A stretch of DNA of 53,060 nucleotides, taken from the NCBI GenBank assembly GCA_007695285.1, contig REEC01000173.1, forward strand, positions 1 through 53,060, written 5' to 3'. The notes beneath the pieces were generated by a model that saw only the letters and a list, made by a program, of their open reading frames with translations, was not told the DNA's origin and did no database searches. Numbering within the stretch: the stretch's first letter is position 1; each line of letters opens with the position of its first letter. The stretch is from Spirochaetaceae bacterium (lineage in GTDB: Bacteria > Spirochaetota > Spirochaetia > DSM-27196 > PXBQ01). The translations under genes and the position numbers were made by a program. Positions 34,155 to 43,719 of this stretch are shown here, piece after piece.

Positions 34155-35273
34155 TCACTCGACGATAATCAGCCGTGCTATGCGTGCCATCATCGCGATC
34201 ACCGCTCCTTCGGCGTCCGGGACGCGTGCGGAGGAGTGTACGGAGTTGTATATTGGGCGGCTGCCGGAAGCCGCGACGTACCCCTCCTGAACCTCAGGGC
34301 GCATCGAGAACGCGAGGAACTCCCTCGCGCTCGGCTTGTCGGCGCCGCGTCGCGTGAATCCCGCCGCGACGACCTTCGCCGCAACGACCGGCGGACGTCC
34401 GTCGTACGTTGGAATCGGTACGAACGTGATCCCCGGTGCCGAACCGACATCGATGAACCGGCGGAGCGTGGTCGGACCAAGAACCATCGCGACTCTGCCG
34501 TCGCGCACCATCAGCGCGGTATCCTCTTCGGTCAACCGATCGCTCGTCGGGTGGATCAACCCGTCACGCAAGAGCGAGTCGAACAATCCGTGTGCCGCCG
34601 GGCCGCCGTTAAGAGAAAGCGCTCTGCCTACGAGTTCGACCCGTCCGGCGACCGACCCGGCGACCGCGATCGGTATCGGGCTTGGTGTACCGGCAACCCG
34701 GTGTATCGCGTCGATCATGTCGTCCCAGCTGCGCGGTACCGGAACACCTTTTTCCTGCATGACGTTTCGATTGACAAAGAGGCCGTACGGGGCCCAGACG
34801 ATCGGAACTGCGTACATTGCCGAAGTACCCCTGCCGTCCCGACCGCTGTTCGAACGGGAAAAGGCATCGAGGAATCCACGACTGTAACCGGACTCGGGCA
34901 CGATCTGCGCCGGTATATCGACGAGATCGCCGTTCGCAAGCAGTTCCTCCCAGATCGAATTGCTCGATACCACAAAGACGTCGGTCCGGACGCGACGGCG
35001 TGCAGTGACGTCGTTCTGCTCCGCGCCGGTGTACCGTACATCGACCGAGTACTCCGGAAACGAACGGGAAAAGCGTTCGATCATCCACGACAAACCTTCG
35101 CGTTCGTCGCCTGGAAGGTCGGTCGTGACATGTATCACTCGTCGCATCTCGCTGAACCGATGAATTGCGATGGTCGCGAGAACTCCGGACACGAGAACGG
35201 CAATCAGAAGAAACGCCCGAATCGTGCGCGGAGAGGACGGGCTGCGTCTGCCCGTGCGTTTTTTATTTCTCAT
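34155..35273 (-). CDS. Extracellular solute-binding protein, family 1, orphan
   Basis: A 372-residue protein with a basic N-terminus and a hydrophobic helix (about 18-36) that may serve as an uncleaved anchor or signal peptide, followed by a family-1 (MalE/UgpB-like) binding fold. Recognisable segments are YAVPIVWAPYGLFVNRNVMQEKGVPVPRSWDDM (about 150-185) and later GRVAMVLGP. Family members deliver sugars to ABC transporters. No permease or ATPase genes are adjacent. It is flanked by the two Ig-repeat genes on the opposite strand, 24 bp from the first (convergent) and 157 bp from the second (divergent). The ATG at 35273 has GGGG six bases upstream. Which permease it serves is unknown. Confidence 0.8.
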   Translation of the reverse strand: MRNKKRTGRRSPSSPRTIRAFLLIAVLVSGVLATIAIHRFSEMRRVIHVTTDLPGDEREGLSWMIERFSRSFPEYSVDVRYTGAEQNDVTARRRVRTDVFVVSSNSIWEELLANGDLVDIPAQIVPESGYSRGFLDAFSRSNSGRDGRGTSAMYAVPIVWAPYGLFVNRNVMQEKGVPVPRSWDDMIDAIHRVAGTPSPIPIAVAGSVAGRVELVGRALSLNGGPAAHGLFDSLLRDGLIHPTSDRLTEEDTALMVRDGRVAMVLGPTTLRRFIDVGSAPGITFVPIPTYDGRPPVVAAKVVAAGFTRRGADKPSAREFLAFSMRPEVQEGYVAASGSRPIYNSVHSSARVPDAEGAVIAMMARIARLIIVE

Positions 35274-35430
35274 TTGAGCCCCGGTTTCGCACGCCCAACA
35301 ATAATCCCGTCGACCGGTCTTGGTAAAGGCATAGCAGACGATGCTTCCGGTTCCGCGCGGACGACCGCACGTGAACCGCAGACAACGACTCGCGGCGGAT
35401 CGATCCAAAAAGTGCCGGAGATAATGACAA

Positions 35431-38400
35431 ATGAAACGCGATTATAACCCCACGTCGAACGTTGAGCGAATCGGCCGACGCAAACCGAGACAAGCTCCGC
35501 ATTCCCGTTGCCTCGTCCCGACGATGTTGGTTTTCGCCGTTCTCTTTCTCCTCACCGCCCCGGCCGTGTTCGGGCGTGGGACGCCGGAAGACATGTGGCA
35601 GACGGTCGAGGCGTCGGAGAACTGGCAGCACGAGATCGATCTCTCCGAACAGGATCCCGGCGTGTACAACGTGATCGTTCGTGGAGTCGATGCCGCCGGT
35701 AACGTCGCGACCGCCGGGCCGGTCAATCTCCGGATCGACCCCGAGTCCGATAAGCCGGTCGCGCGGATCATCTACCCTGAGGACAACCGTATCGTTCGCG
35801 GCGACGTGCACGTGATCGGCGTCGCGATCGACGACGACTCGGTCTCGCGAGTAGAGCTCAAAGTGAACGACGGCGCGTGGCGGACGGTCGACGGCGCCGA
35901 TTACTGGCGCTCGTTGATCCGCTCGGGCGATCTGCCGGACGGTCCTCATACGCTCACGGTGCGCGCGGTCGATGTCAACGGTCTCATCGGCGACGACTCG
36001 ACGAGCCGGTTCGTGCTCGATACCAAACCGCCCGAGATCGTCGTGACGTCGCACGAAAGCGGCGCGGTCGTGAACGGCAGGGTCCGTTTCGGCGGAACCG
36101 TGGCCGACGCGAACGGGATCGACGATTTGCGGTTGAGCCGTGACGACCGCGAGACGTTTGAACGCGTTCGTGCTCGATACGACCGAAACGAAGACCTCTA
36201 CACGTTCAACTTCGATGTGCGTACCGACCGGCTCGACGACGGACCGATTGTGTACTGGCTCGAGGCGACCGACGGCGCGGCAAACACGACGCTCGAACCG
36301 TTTCTTTTCTTCGTCGACAATCAACCGCCCGAGATCACGGTCATCGATCCGGAACTCGAGACCGCGGTATCCGGCCATGTCGTGATCACGGGCTCCGTGC
36401 GCGATCAGGTCGGCATCGAGAGTTTTGAGTACGAGTGGAACGGCGAGACGATTCCGGTTGAGCTGATCCCGGGCAACCCGTACTGGTCGGTCGCGATCGA
36501 TACGACCGGGCACCGGGGTCGATGGGTCGACGTCCGTTTCACCGCGGTCGACACGAGCGGAAATCGGGCCGCGGTGCGGCACCGCCTCGCGAACGATCAG
36601 GACGCCGCGTTGCCGCGTGTCGTGATCGACTGGCCGTCTCTTGACGTGAGCGACCCGATTGCGGCCGACGCGGCGATCTACGGACACGTGACCGGAGCGA
36701 ACACGCCGGTAGCGGTGCGCGTCTCGGGAATCGTCGACGAGCCACGCGACTTCCCGGCGTCACCCGGTTTCCGGGTTCCGTTGACGGACGCCGGGTCGGG
36801 GCGACTCGATCTCAGGATCGCAGCGATCGACGATCGAGGGTTGATCGGACCCGAGCTCCGGTACCGTCCGGTCAGGCAAGCCCCGCCGCCTCGCATCGCG
36901 CTCGCCGCGGTCGAGTACGCCGACGGCGAGTCGGTCGAGTACGCCGCCGGAATCGAGTACGACTCGACGCGAAACGCCGTGGTTTCCGGCCGGATCGAGA
37001 CGTCCGCTGCGGTCCGATCGGTCACCGCCGAAATCGAGACCGGAGACGGACCGCGTACGCCGCGCGTCGCGTCGCGACGGACCGATCCAGGTGTGTTCAC
37101 GTTTTCCTTCCCGATCGATCGATCGGTCGGCTACGGCGTCGTGCGGTTCGCGGTCACGGTCGTGGACGAGTTCGACGCGACGGTCGAGCACACGGGTTTT
37201 GTGTACTCGCGCGACCTGCGCCGGATCGAACGCGCGCCCGGGATTCTGCTGATCGACGAGCGCCGAGGCGCCGACGACGTGATCCGGATCGGTGCCGATC
37301 TCACTCCCGTGGTTGGGCGGATTATCGGGCTCACGGGCGGCGCGCCGACCGAGACGTTCTCGGCGGTCGCGATCACCCCGGAGAACGACATCGTCCGGAT
37401 CGAACACGAGGGATCGCTCGTCCGGCTCGTGCCTCTCGCCGACGGGCGGATCGACGATGTCTTCCTACGCGCCGAAACCGAGTCCGGATTTGTGCTCGAA
37501 GAAGGTCCGTTCGCGGTTCTCGTCGACACGACCGCACCGGAAATCGTGATCGAGGCGCCGTCCGGTCCGGATCACACCGGCTCGTCTATGACGATAGCCG
37601 GTCGTATAACGGACGCCGGTGGGGCCGCCGACGCCGCGTACTCGCTCGACGGAGGGGTGACCTTTACGGATCTGCCGCTTTCGGGCGCCCGCGACGAGAG
37701 GACGTTCTCGGTCACGGTCGACCTCGGAGAAACGCCCGAGCCCGCGTACGCTGTTGCGGTTCACGCTCGCGATGTCGTCGGCAATACGTCGCGTTCGGTC
37801 GTCGTCGTGAACCGCCTCGCCGCCGAGAGCGCTCCTCCGACCGACGGTCCCGAGGCCGAGGCGCGCAGGAACGACGTTCCGGTCATCGACCTGCTGTATC
37901 CGCGCGCGAACACGGTGCACTTGGGGCGCGTTCAAATCGCCGGCGTCGTCCGCGATCTCGACGGTACGCGCGAGATTCAGATGTCGGTCGACGGCGGAGA
38001 GTTTGCAGCCGTCGCGACGTTCGGCGAGCGCCGGCACCATCAGGTCTTCCTTTTCGAGACGCCGGCGCTCGGCGTCGGCACACGGACCGTGAGGCTTCGC
38101 GCGATCGACCGGCTCGGTCTATCCTCGCGCGAGAACACCGTCCGTATCACCGTCGCGTCGAGCGCGTCGGTGATCTCGCTCGGCGGCGAAGGTGAGCCGC
38201 TCGCGCCGGGATTCCGCGTCGCGCTCGGCGAGCGTACCGACGTTCCCGGTCTGATCTCAAACGCCGAACGGATCGCCTCGGCGCGGTACCGGATAAACGA
38301 TACCGACTGGGTCTCGCTCGGCACGCGCGCGGCGGAGATCGAGTTTGCGCGGGCTTTCTCTGTGCGGTTTCCGAACTCACTCGTTTTTGGAGAACACCTG

Positions 38401-41400
38401 CTCGAGATCGAGGCGGTCGACCGGGACGGCATCGGCGCGAGAAAGATCGTTCCGTTTTTCGTCGGAGACACCGCCGCCCCGCCTCCGTACGCGGCGACGG
38501 TCGTGTTTCACGACGACCGCGTGAGCGACGATACGATCCTGTTCGGTACAGCGGACGAGCTATCGGGCAGATTCACCGGTCCTGCCGTATCTACGGCCGA
38601 ACTCTCGGGTGCGGACGACCTTCTCCGACTTACTCGCGACGGCAAGCTCATTCGCCTCGAACCGGTCGGGCAGGGAACCGCCGACGCGGTCTCGGTGATC
38701 GTGACGACGATTGACGGCGCCGAGTACCGGTCGCGGTCACGCCGTCTCGTCGTCGATTACGAGCCGCCGTCCCTCGAACTCGAACTCCCGGCGACCGGCG
38801 CGTTTGTCGCGAGCTCTCTCACGGCGGCCGGCATCGCGACCGACGCCGTGGAACTCGACGCATTGTCGTACCGCCTCGGGTTCGACGGCGGTTACACGCA
38901 GATTCCGGTCGACGACGACGGACTGTTCGAGGCTGAAGTCCTCACCGAAGAGTCGACGCGCGGCCCTCGGCATCTGTTCGTGCGCGCGAGCGATACGTTC
39001 GGAAACTCGAGTGAAGTATGGCTCCCGGTTTTCTTCGACCCGGATCCACCGACGGTCCGTTTTGTGACGCCCGTCGTCGACGAGGCCGTCAACGGTCTGA
39101 CACGCGTCGTCGCGCGGCTTTCCTCGGAGAGTCCGGTCGAATCGGTATCGTACAGTCTCGACGACGAGACGTTCTCGCGTCTCGAGCCGTCTGCCGTGAT
39201 CGAGTTCCTGGTAGACTTCTCGGTGCTGGAACTCGACGATCGCTCGCTCGTTCTCAGGGTAACCGATCGAGCAGGGAACGACGTGACGGTGACACCGCGC
39301 GTCCTGGTTGATCTCGACGCCGATTTTCCGGTCGTACAGATCCAGATCCCCGAGTCGAACGCCGTCGTCACGTCGGATCTCGCCGTCACCGGAATCGTGC
39401 TCGACGACGACGGGATCGGCGCGGTGTTCTGGCGCATCGGCTCGCGCGAGTTCGAGCGAATCTCCGCCGGAACCAACTTCCGGATCGACATCCCGTTGTC
39501 CGAGCTCGGCGACAACGATCAGACGATCGAGGTGTACGCGGAAGATCTCTACGGGTTACGCGGCGAGTCCGCCGAAGTAACCGTACGCGTCAGTACCGCC
39601 GCTCCCGAGATATCTATCGACTCTCCGAACGTCGATCAAACGCTCCGCGGGACGATCGTACTGGCCGGAAACGTCGCAGACCGGAACGGGATCGAGCGTG
39701 TACTGGTGTCGTTCGACAACGGCGTCTCGTTCCAGGAGGCGACCGTGACTTCCGCCGATCCTGACAACGACTCGGTCTCGTGGCGGTACAACCTCGATAG
39801 CACCGTCCTGCTCGACGGTACGTACTCGGTACAGATCGTCGCGGTCGATGGGCTTGGCGTTGAAAGCCGGATCTTCAGTTTGGTGAACATCGATAACACG
39901 TCGCCGACTCTCGATTTGACGTTCCCGGTCGACGGTCAGACGGTATCGGGTTTCATCCTGATCAACGGGCGATTCCTCGACAACCTCGAGATCAGCACCG
40001 CGACCGCACGGATCGAGCCGATCGACCACGACGGTGACACTATCGAGATCGATCTTCCGCTCGAGACGGTTCTTGCGGACCGGATCGGGATCGAGGCGCT
40101 CGCGGGGGGATGGTACAACGTTCGCGTCGGCGTCGTCGACGGAGCCGGTAACGAGGCCTTGGTGAGTCGCAACGTGTTTGTCCGCGACGAGGTCGAAGGG
40201 TCGACCGTTTCAATCGTGTTTCCTCTCGAAGGTGATACGGTATCCGGGCCGCTCGTCGTGAGCGGTCACGCCGTCTCGGCGTCTCCCGTACGGCGCGCGA
40301 CGGTATTCCTCGACGGCGAACCGTTCGGTGTCGCCGAAATCGACGAACGGGGGTACTTTCATCTTCCGATTGGCTCGGTCGACGATGGGCAGCGCGTCGT
40401 CACGGCGGTCCTCGAGCCCGCGGGCGGTGACCGTGTCACGAGCGAGCCCAGGCGGTTCGTGTACCGCGCCGGCGCGCCGTATATCTCGATCACGAGCCGG
40501 CGACCGGGTGATTTTCTTTCCGATCGCCCGTGGATAGACGGAGTCGTCGAGTACCCGGTGCCCGAGTCCGCCGAAGACGACGACCGCGCGGCGATCCGTT
40601 CGCGGCGTGTTGAACGCGTCATCGTGAGCCTCGACAACGGGCGGACGTTCGAAACGGCGCGCGGCGGTGAAACGTGGCGTTACCGGGTAGAGACCGCGGA
40701 CGTAAGCGACGGTCCGTTGACGATGCTCGCGGTCGCGGAGTTCGCCGACGGCACCACGGTCTCGACGCGCACGCTCTATACCGTCGACACGACCGCTCCG
40801 CGGATAGAACTCGTCACACCCGAGGAAAACCGACTCGTGAACACGACGCTCACGATGAGCGGCATAGCGAGCGACATAAACGGGCTTCGGGAACTCGAGT
40901 TTGCGTTGCGTCCCGGCGACAAGGCGGGATACGCGGTGCCGTCGTTCATTCAGGGTATGTACGTCGATGTACACGCGCTCGGGTTGACGTACTTCCAGAT
41001 CGGTCTCGGCTTGACGTTTTTCGATCAGAACGTAAAGCTTCAGGCCAACTTTGGAGTGTCGCCCGAGACGACGTCCGACGGTGGGCCCGCGCGATTTGCC
41101 GGAAACTTCTTCGGCGGCAAGATCCTCGCGAACGTCGCGTCGGTCCCGTTCAGCGTGTTCTTCGGGCCCGATTGGGAGTTTCTTTCGGCCAACATCGCGA
41201 TCGGCGCATCGTTCAACTACATCGCGCTATTCGATCCCGTAACGCCGTTCGGCGGCGATCCGGTCAACGGCGTCGTTTTGAGCGCGATCATCGCGCAGCT
41301 CGAGTTTCCGCGCATCATGGTCCCGGACCGGAGTATGTTCAATGCGTACTCGGTCTACGTCGAGCCGCAGGTCTGGTTTGTTCCGTCGGACATCCGTCCG

Positions 41401-41448
41401 GACATCGCAATCCGTCTCACGTTCGGCGCGCGGATGCAGTTGTTCTAG
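35431..41448 (+). CDS. Large Ig-repeat protein with C-terminal outer-membrane-barrel-like region
   Basis: About 2005 residues. A basic N-region and a hydrophobic segment (about 33-48, VFG) form a signal peptide. About 16-17 Ig-like domains follow with the same 'D-T-x-P-P' and 'VDxAGN' patterns as the upstream giant protein. From about residue 1830 the sequence changes to glycine/aromatic alternating strands (MYVDVHALGLTYFQIGLGLTF) and ends in ...MQLF, as expected for an outer-membrane beta-barrel. The first domain lacks its N-terminal half and the last lacks its C-terminal half. It is probably an outer-membrane-anchored adhesin. GGAG about 12 bases upstream weakly supports the ATG at 35431. 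Confidence 0.82.
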   Translation: MKRDYNPTSNVERIGRRKPRQAPHSRCLVPTMLVFAVLFLLTAPAVFGRGTPEDMWQTVEASENWQHEIDLSEQDPGVYNVIVRGVDAAGNVATAGPVNLRIDPESDKPVARIIYPEDNRIVRGDVHVIGVAIDDDSVSRVELKVNDGAWRTVDGADYWRSLIRSGDLPDGPHTLTVRAVDVNGLIGDDSTSRFVLDTKPPEIVVTSHESGAVVNGRVRFGGTVADANGIDDLRLSRDDRETFERVRARYDRNEDLYTFNFDVRTDRLDDGPIVYWLEATDGAANTTLEPFLFFVDNQPPEITVIDPELETAVSGHVVITGSVRDQVGIESFEYEWNGETIPVELIPGNPYWSVAIDTTGHRGRWVDVRFTAVDTSGNRAAVRHRLANDQDAALPRVVIDWPSLDVSDPIAADAAIYGHVTGANTPVAVRVSGIVDEPRDFPASPGFRVPLTDAGSGRLDLRIAAIDDRGLIGPELRYRPVRQAPPPRIALAAVEYADGESVEYAAGIEYDSTRNAVVSGRIETSAAVRSVTAEIETGDGPRTPRVASRRTDPGVFTFSFPIDRSVGYGVVRFAVTVVDEFDATVEHTGFVYSRDLRRIERAPGILLIDERRGADDVIRIGADLTPVVGRIIGLTGGAPTETFSAVAITPENDIVRIEHEGSLVRLVPLADGRIDDVFLRAETESGFVLEEGPFAVLVDTTAPEIVIEAPSGPDHTGSSMTIAGRITDAGGAADAAYSLDGGVTFTDLPLSGARDERTFSVTVDLGETPEPAYAVAVHARDVVGNTSRSVVVVNRLAAESAPPTDGPEAEARRNDVPVIDLLYPRANTVHLGRVQIAGVVRDLDGTREIQMSVDGGEFAAVATFGERRHHQVFLFETPALGVGTRTVRLRAIDRLGLSSRENTVRITVASSASVISLGGEGEPLAPGFRVALGERTDVPGLISNAERIASARYRINDTDWVSLGTRAAEIEFARAFSVRFPNSLVFGEHLLEIEAVDRDGIGARKIVPFFVGDTAAPPPYAATVVFHDDRVSDDTILFGTADELSGRFTGPAVSTAELSGADDLLRLTRDGKLIRLEPVGQGTADAVSVIVTTIDGAEYRSRSRRLVVDYEPPSLELELPATGAFVASSLTAAGIATDAVELDALSYRLGFDGGYTQIPVDDDGLFEAEVLTEESTRGPRHLFVRASDTFGNSSEVWLPVFFDPDPPTVRFVTPVVDEAVNGLTRVVARLSSESPVESVSYSLDDETFSRLEPSAVIEFLVDFSVLELDDRSLVLRVTDRAGNDVTVTPRVLVDLDADFPVVQIQIPESNAVVTSDLAVTGIVLDDDGIGAVFWRIGSREFERISAGTNFRIDIPLSELGDNDQTIEVYAEDLYGLRGESAEVTVRVSTAAPEISIDSPNVDQTLRGTIVLAGNVADRNGIERVLVSFDNGVSFQEATVTSADPDNDSVSWRYNLDSTVLLDGTYSVQIVAVDGLGVESRIFSLVNIDNTSPTLDLTFPVDGQTVSGFILINGRFLDNLEISTATARIEPIDHDGDTIEIDLPLETVLADRIGIEALAGGWYNVRVGVVDGAGNEALVSRNVFVRDEVEGSTVSIVFPLEGDTVSGPLVVSGHAVSASPVRRATVFLDGEPFGVAEIDERGYFHLPIGSVDDGQRVVTAVLEPAGGDRVTSEPRRFVYRAGAPYISITSRRPGDFLSDRPWIDGVVEYPVPESAEDDDRAAIRSRRVERVIVSLDNGRTFETARGGETWRYRVETADVSDGPLTMLAVAEFADGTTVSTRTLYTVDTTAPRIELVTPEENRLVNTTLTMSGIASDINGLRELEFALRPGDKAGYAVPSFIQGMYVDVHALGLTYFQIGLGLTFFDQNVKLQANFGVSPETTSDGGPARFAGNFFGGKILANVASVPFSVFFGPDWEFLSANIAIGASFNYIALFDPVTPFGGDPVNGVVLSAIIAQLEFPRIMVPDRSMFNAYSVYVEPQVWFVPSDIRPDIAIRLTFGARMQLF

Positions 41449-41510
41449 CCGCCTGCCGCGCGGCCGACCACAAAAAAAGATCGCATGCGGACCTTTGCCA
41501 AAAAAAAGGG

Positions 41511-41539
41511 TTGCGGATTTATGGCCTCGATGATACGAT
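41511..41539 (+). promoter_or_regulatory. Candidate promoter of the opp-type operon
   Basis: TTGCGG (41511-41516), 17-base spacer, TACGAT (41534-41539), about 183 bases before the binding-protein gene. The same TACGAT -10 is used in the metal-operon promoter call. The long leader has no obvious riboswitch. Confidence 0.3.
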
Positions 41540-41722
41540 AAGAAAATCGACCTACCGTCAACGACCGGGCACCCCGGATCGCCTCGCTACTCTCGTGGGT
41601 GGTGAGTGTGTGCCGTACGCCTGTCGTGCGACCGCGTGGTCGGCGCAAAATGTCGGCGGGAGCATTCATTTCCGCACGGGTATTCCGTCCGCTAAATCGG
41701 AAAAAGTTTCCAGGAGGTTTCC

Positions 41723-43624
41723 ATGAAACGTGTTCTTATCCTGCTGCTCTGCCTCACGTTCGCCGCGGCGTTGTTCGCCGGTGGCGCAAAAGAGGCTCCC
41801 AAAGCAGTCACCCCCGCTCCCGACGTCGACGTGCGCGAAGCACCGGCGCTCGCGGAGATGGTCGCTCGAGGCGATCTTCCCCCGCTCGAAGAGCGGCTTC
41901 CGGCCGAGCCTCGCGTCGTCGCGAAAGTGGACTCGATCGGCCAGTACGGCGGCACGTGGCACCGCGCGTTCCGCGGAATCAACGACTTTCACGCGCTCGG
42001 CCGCCTCATCTACGAACCGGTCCTGCGCTGGCCGCGTGATCCCGCCGACGGTGTTCAACCGGGCCTCGCGAAGGACTGGGACTGGTCGAACGACGGCAAG
42101 ACGTTGACTTTGTACTTCCGCGAAGGTCTCAGGTGGTCCGACGGACATCCGTTCACGGTCGACGACGTGATCTTCTGGTGGGAAGACATCGAAAACGACA
42201 CGAACATCACCCCGGCGATTCACGCCGAGTGGGTCGTCGACGGAGAGCCGATGACGCTCGAGAAGGTCAACGACTCGACGATCCGGCTCCATTTCGCCGC
42301 GCCGAACGGTCTCGCCGAGACGGTCGGTCTCGCGTTCCACGGTAACCAGTGGCCTCTCGGCTTCGAGCGCTTCGGTTTCTTTGCGCCCGCGCACTACCTC
42401 AAGCAGTACCACCCGCGGCATAACTCAGACGCGACGTACCGTGACTTCGAGGACAAAGCGTGGGAGTACAACACCGAACGGCCCGCGATGACCGCGTGGC
42501 GGATCACACAGTGGGAGACCGGCGGCGACCACATGGTCGCGACGCGGAACCCGTACTACTGGGCGGTCGATGAAGAGGGGCGACAGCTCCCGTACATCGA
42601 CGAGATTTACTTCTACCTGGTAGACGACGTCGCGGCGATCAACACGCTCGCTCTCTCGGGCAGGCTCGACATGCAGCAACGTGGGGTCGACTTCGCGCAG
42701 GTCGGGGTCTACATGGAGCAGGCCGACCGGTACGACTACAGCGTCTACACGTGGCAGAACGCGCAGGCGTCGGCTTTGTCGTTCTATCCGAACCAGAGCT
42801 TCGGCGATGAGAAGTACCGCGAGCTCATGCAGGACCACGATTTCCGCCGTGCGTTGTCGCACGCGATCGACCGGGACCTCTTGAACCGGGTCATGTTCCT
42901 CGACCAAGCCGTCCCGCGCACGATCTCGGTCGTGAGAGACTCGGCTCTCTTCCAGCCCGACATAGAGACCATCCACGGAGAATTTGATCGCGATCTCGCG
43001 AATCAACTCCTTGATGACATGGGTCTGAACCGAGGTAGCGACGGCATGCGACGGTTCCCCGACGGATCGCCGCTGCAACTCGTGGTCGAAACGATGTACG
43101 CCGCAGGCGCGAGCGCCGACGGGGTTCAGATCGTCGCGGAGCACTGGGAAGCCGTCGGCCTCAGGACGCGCGTGAACGTGATGTCGCGCGACGTGTACTG
43201 GCCGCGCGCGACCGGCAACGACGTGATGATCGCGACGTGGGGAACCGACCGGGGCCTCGTGCCGATGATCGACCCGATCTACCAGTTCCCGTTCGACGAG
43301 CGCTCATGGATGGCACCGTCGTGGGGTATCTGGTACAAGACCGGCGGGGCGGAAGGCCGCGAACCGTCGGCGGAGATGCGTGAACTCATGGGTCTCTACG
43401 ACGAGTACCGGATGACGGTCGATGAGGACGCACAGCTCGATATCGCCCGCAGGATCGTACGCAAGACGACCGAACGGCTCAACGTGATTAAAACCGTCGG
43501 TATGTCGCCCGCGATCGCGATTGTGAAGAATAACTTCCACAACGTTCAGCGTGAGCACACCGCCGACTGGCTGATCATGTCGCCGGGGACGATGGATCCC
43601 GCGCATTTCTGGATCGAACGGTAA
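41723..43624 (+). CDS. Family-5 ABC transporter substrate-binding protein
   Basis: A 633-residue periplasmic protein of the DppA/OppA family. A cleavable signal peptide (about 1-20) ends in FAGGAKE, as in many spirochaete binding proteins; no lipobox Cys is present. Recognisable family segments are the long 'L-x-x-x-FREGLRWSDGHPFTVDDVIFWWED' region (about 132-155, interrupted here) and the later 'FRRALSHAIDRDLLN' (about 374-388). It is first in an operon with two permeases and two ATPases. AGGAGG lies six bases before the ATG. Family-5 proteins bind oligopeptides or, in Thermotoga-type systems, oligosaccharides; the neighbouring enzymes favour the latter. Confidence 0.92.
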   Translation: MKRVLILLLCLTFAAALFAGGAKEAPKAVTPAPDVDVREAPALAEMVARGDLPPLEERLPAEPRVVAKVDSIGQYGGTWHRAFRGINDFHALGRLIYEPVLRWPRDPADGVQPGLAKDWDWSNDGKTLTLYFREGLRWSDGHPFTVDDVIFWWEDIENDTNITPAIHAEWVVDGEPMTLEKVNDSTIRLHFAAPNGLAETVGLAFHGNQWPLGFERFGFFAPAHYLKQYHPRHNSDATYRDFEDKAWEYNTERPAMTAWRITQWETGGDHMVATRNPYYWAVDEEGRQLPYIDEIYFYLVDDVAAINTLALSGRLDMQQRGVDFAQVGVYMEQADRYDYSVYTWQNAQASALSFYPNQSFGDEKYRELMQDHDFRRALSHAIDRDLLNRVMFLDQAVPRTISVVRDSALFQPDIETIHGEFDRDLANQLLDDMGLNRGSDGMRRFPDGSPLQLVVETMYAAGASADGVQIVAEHWEAVGLRTRVNVMSRDVYWPRATGNDVMIATWGTDRGLVPMIDPIYQFPFDERSWMAPSWGIWYKTGGAEGREPSAEMRELMGLYDEYRMTVDEDAQLDIARRIVRKTTERLNVIKTVGMSPAIAIVKNNFHNVQREHTADWLIMSPGTMDPAHFWIER

Positions 43625-43652
43625 GGCTTACCGATTCGTGATTTCAATCGGG

Positions 43653-43676
43653 CCGCGTCCGGGAGTCCGGGCGCGG
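43653..43676 (+). terminator. Hairpin between binding-protein and permease genes, partial terminator or mRNA stabiliser
   Basis: CCGCGTCCGG, loop GAGT, CCGGGCGCGG: a ten-pair stem with one T-G wobble followed by the T-rich TTCTTTTCTTC. Such hairpins after binding-protein genes protect the upstream mRNA or reduce read-through, so that the binding protein is made in excess of the membrane components. Confidence 0.75.
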
Positions 43677-43719
43677 TTCTTTTCTTCTTTCTTGTTTCCC
43701 AGGAGGAGACCGACTCCCA

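Noticed and set aside
41448..41480. Possible terminator after the second Ig-repeat gene (GCCGC/GCGGC stem)
   Set aside because: The stem is followed by A-runs rather than T-runs on the plus strand.
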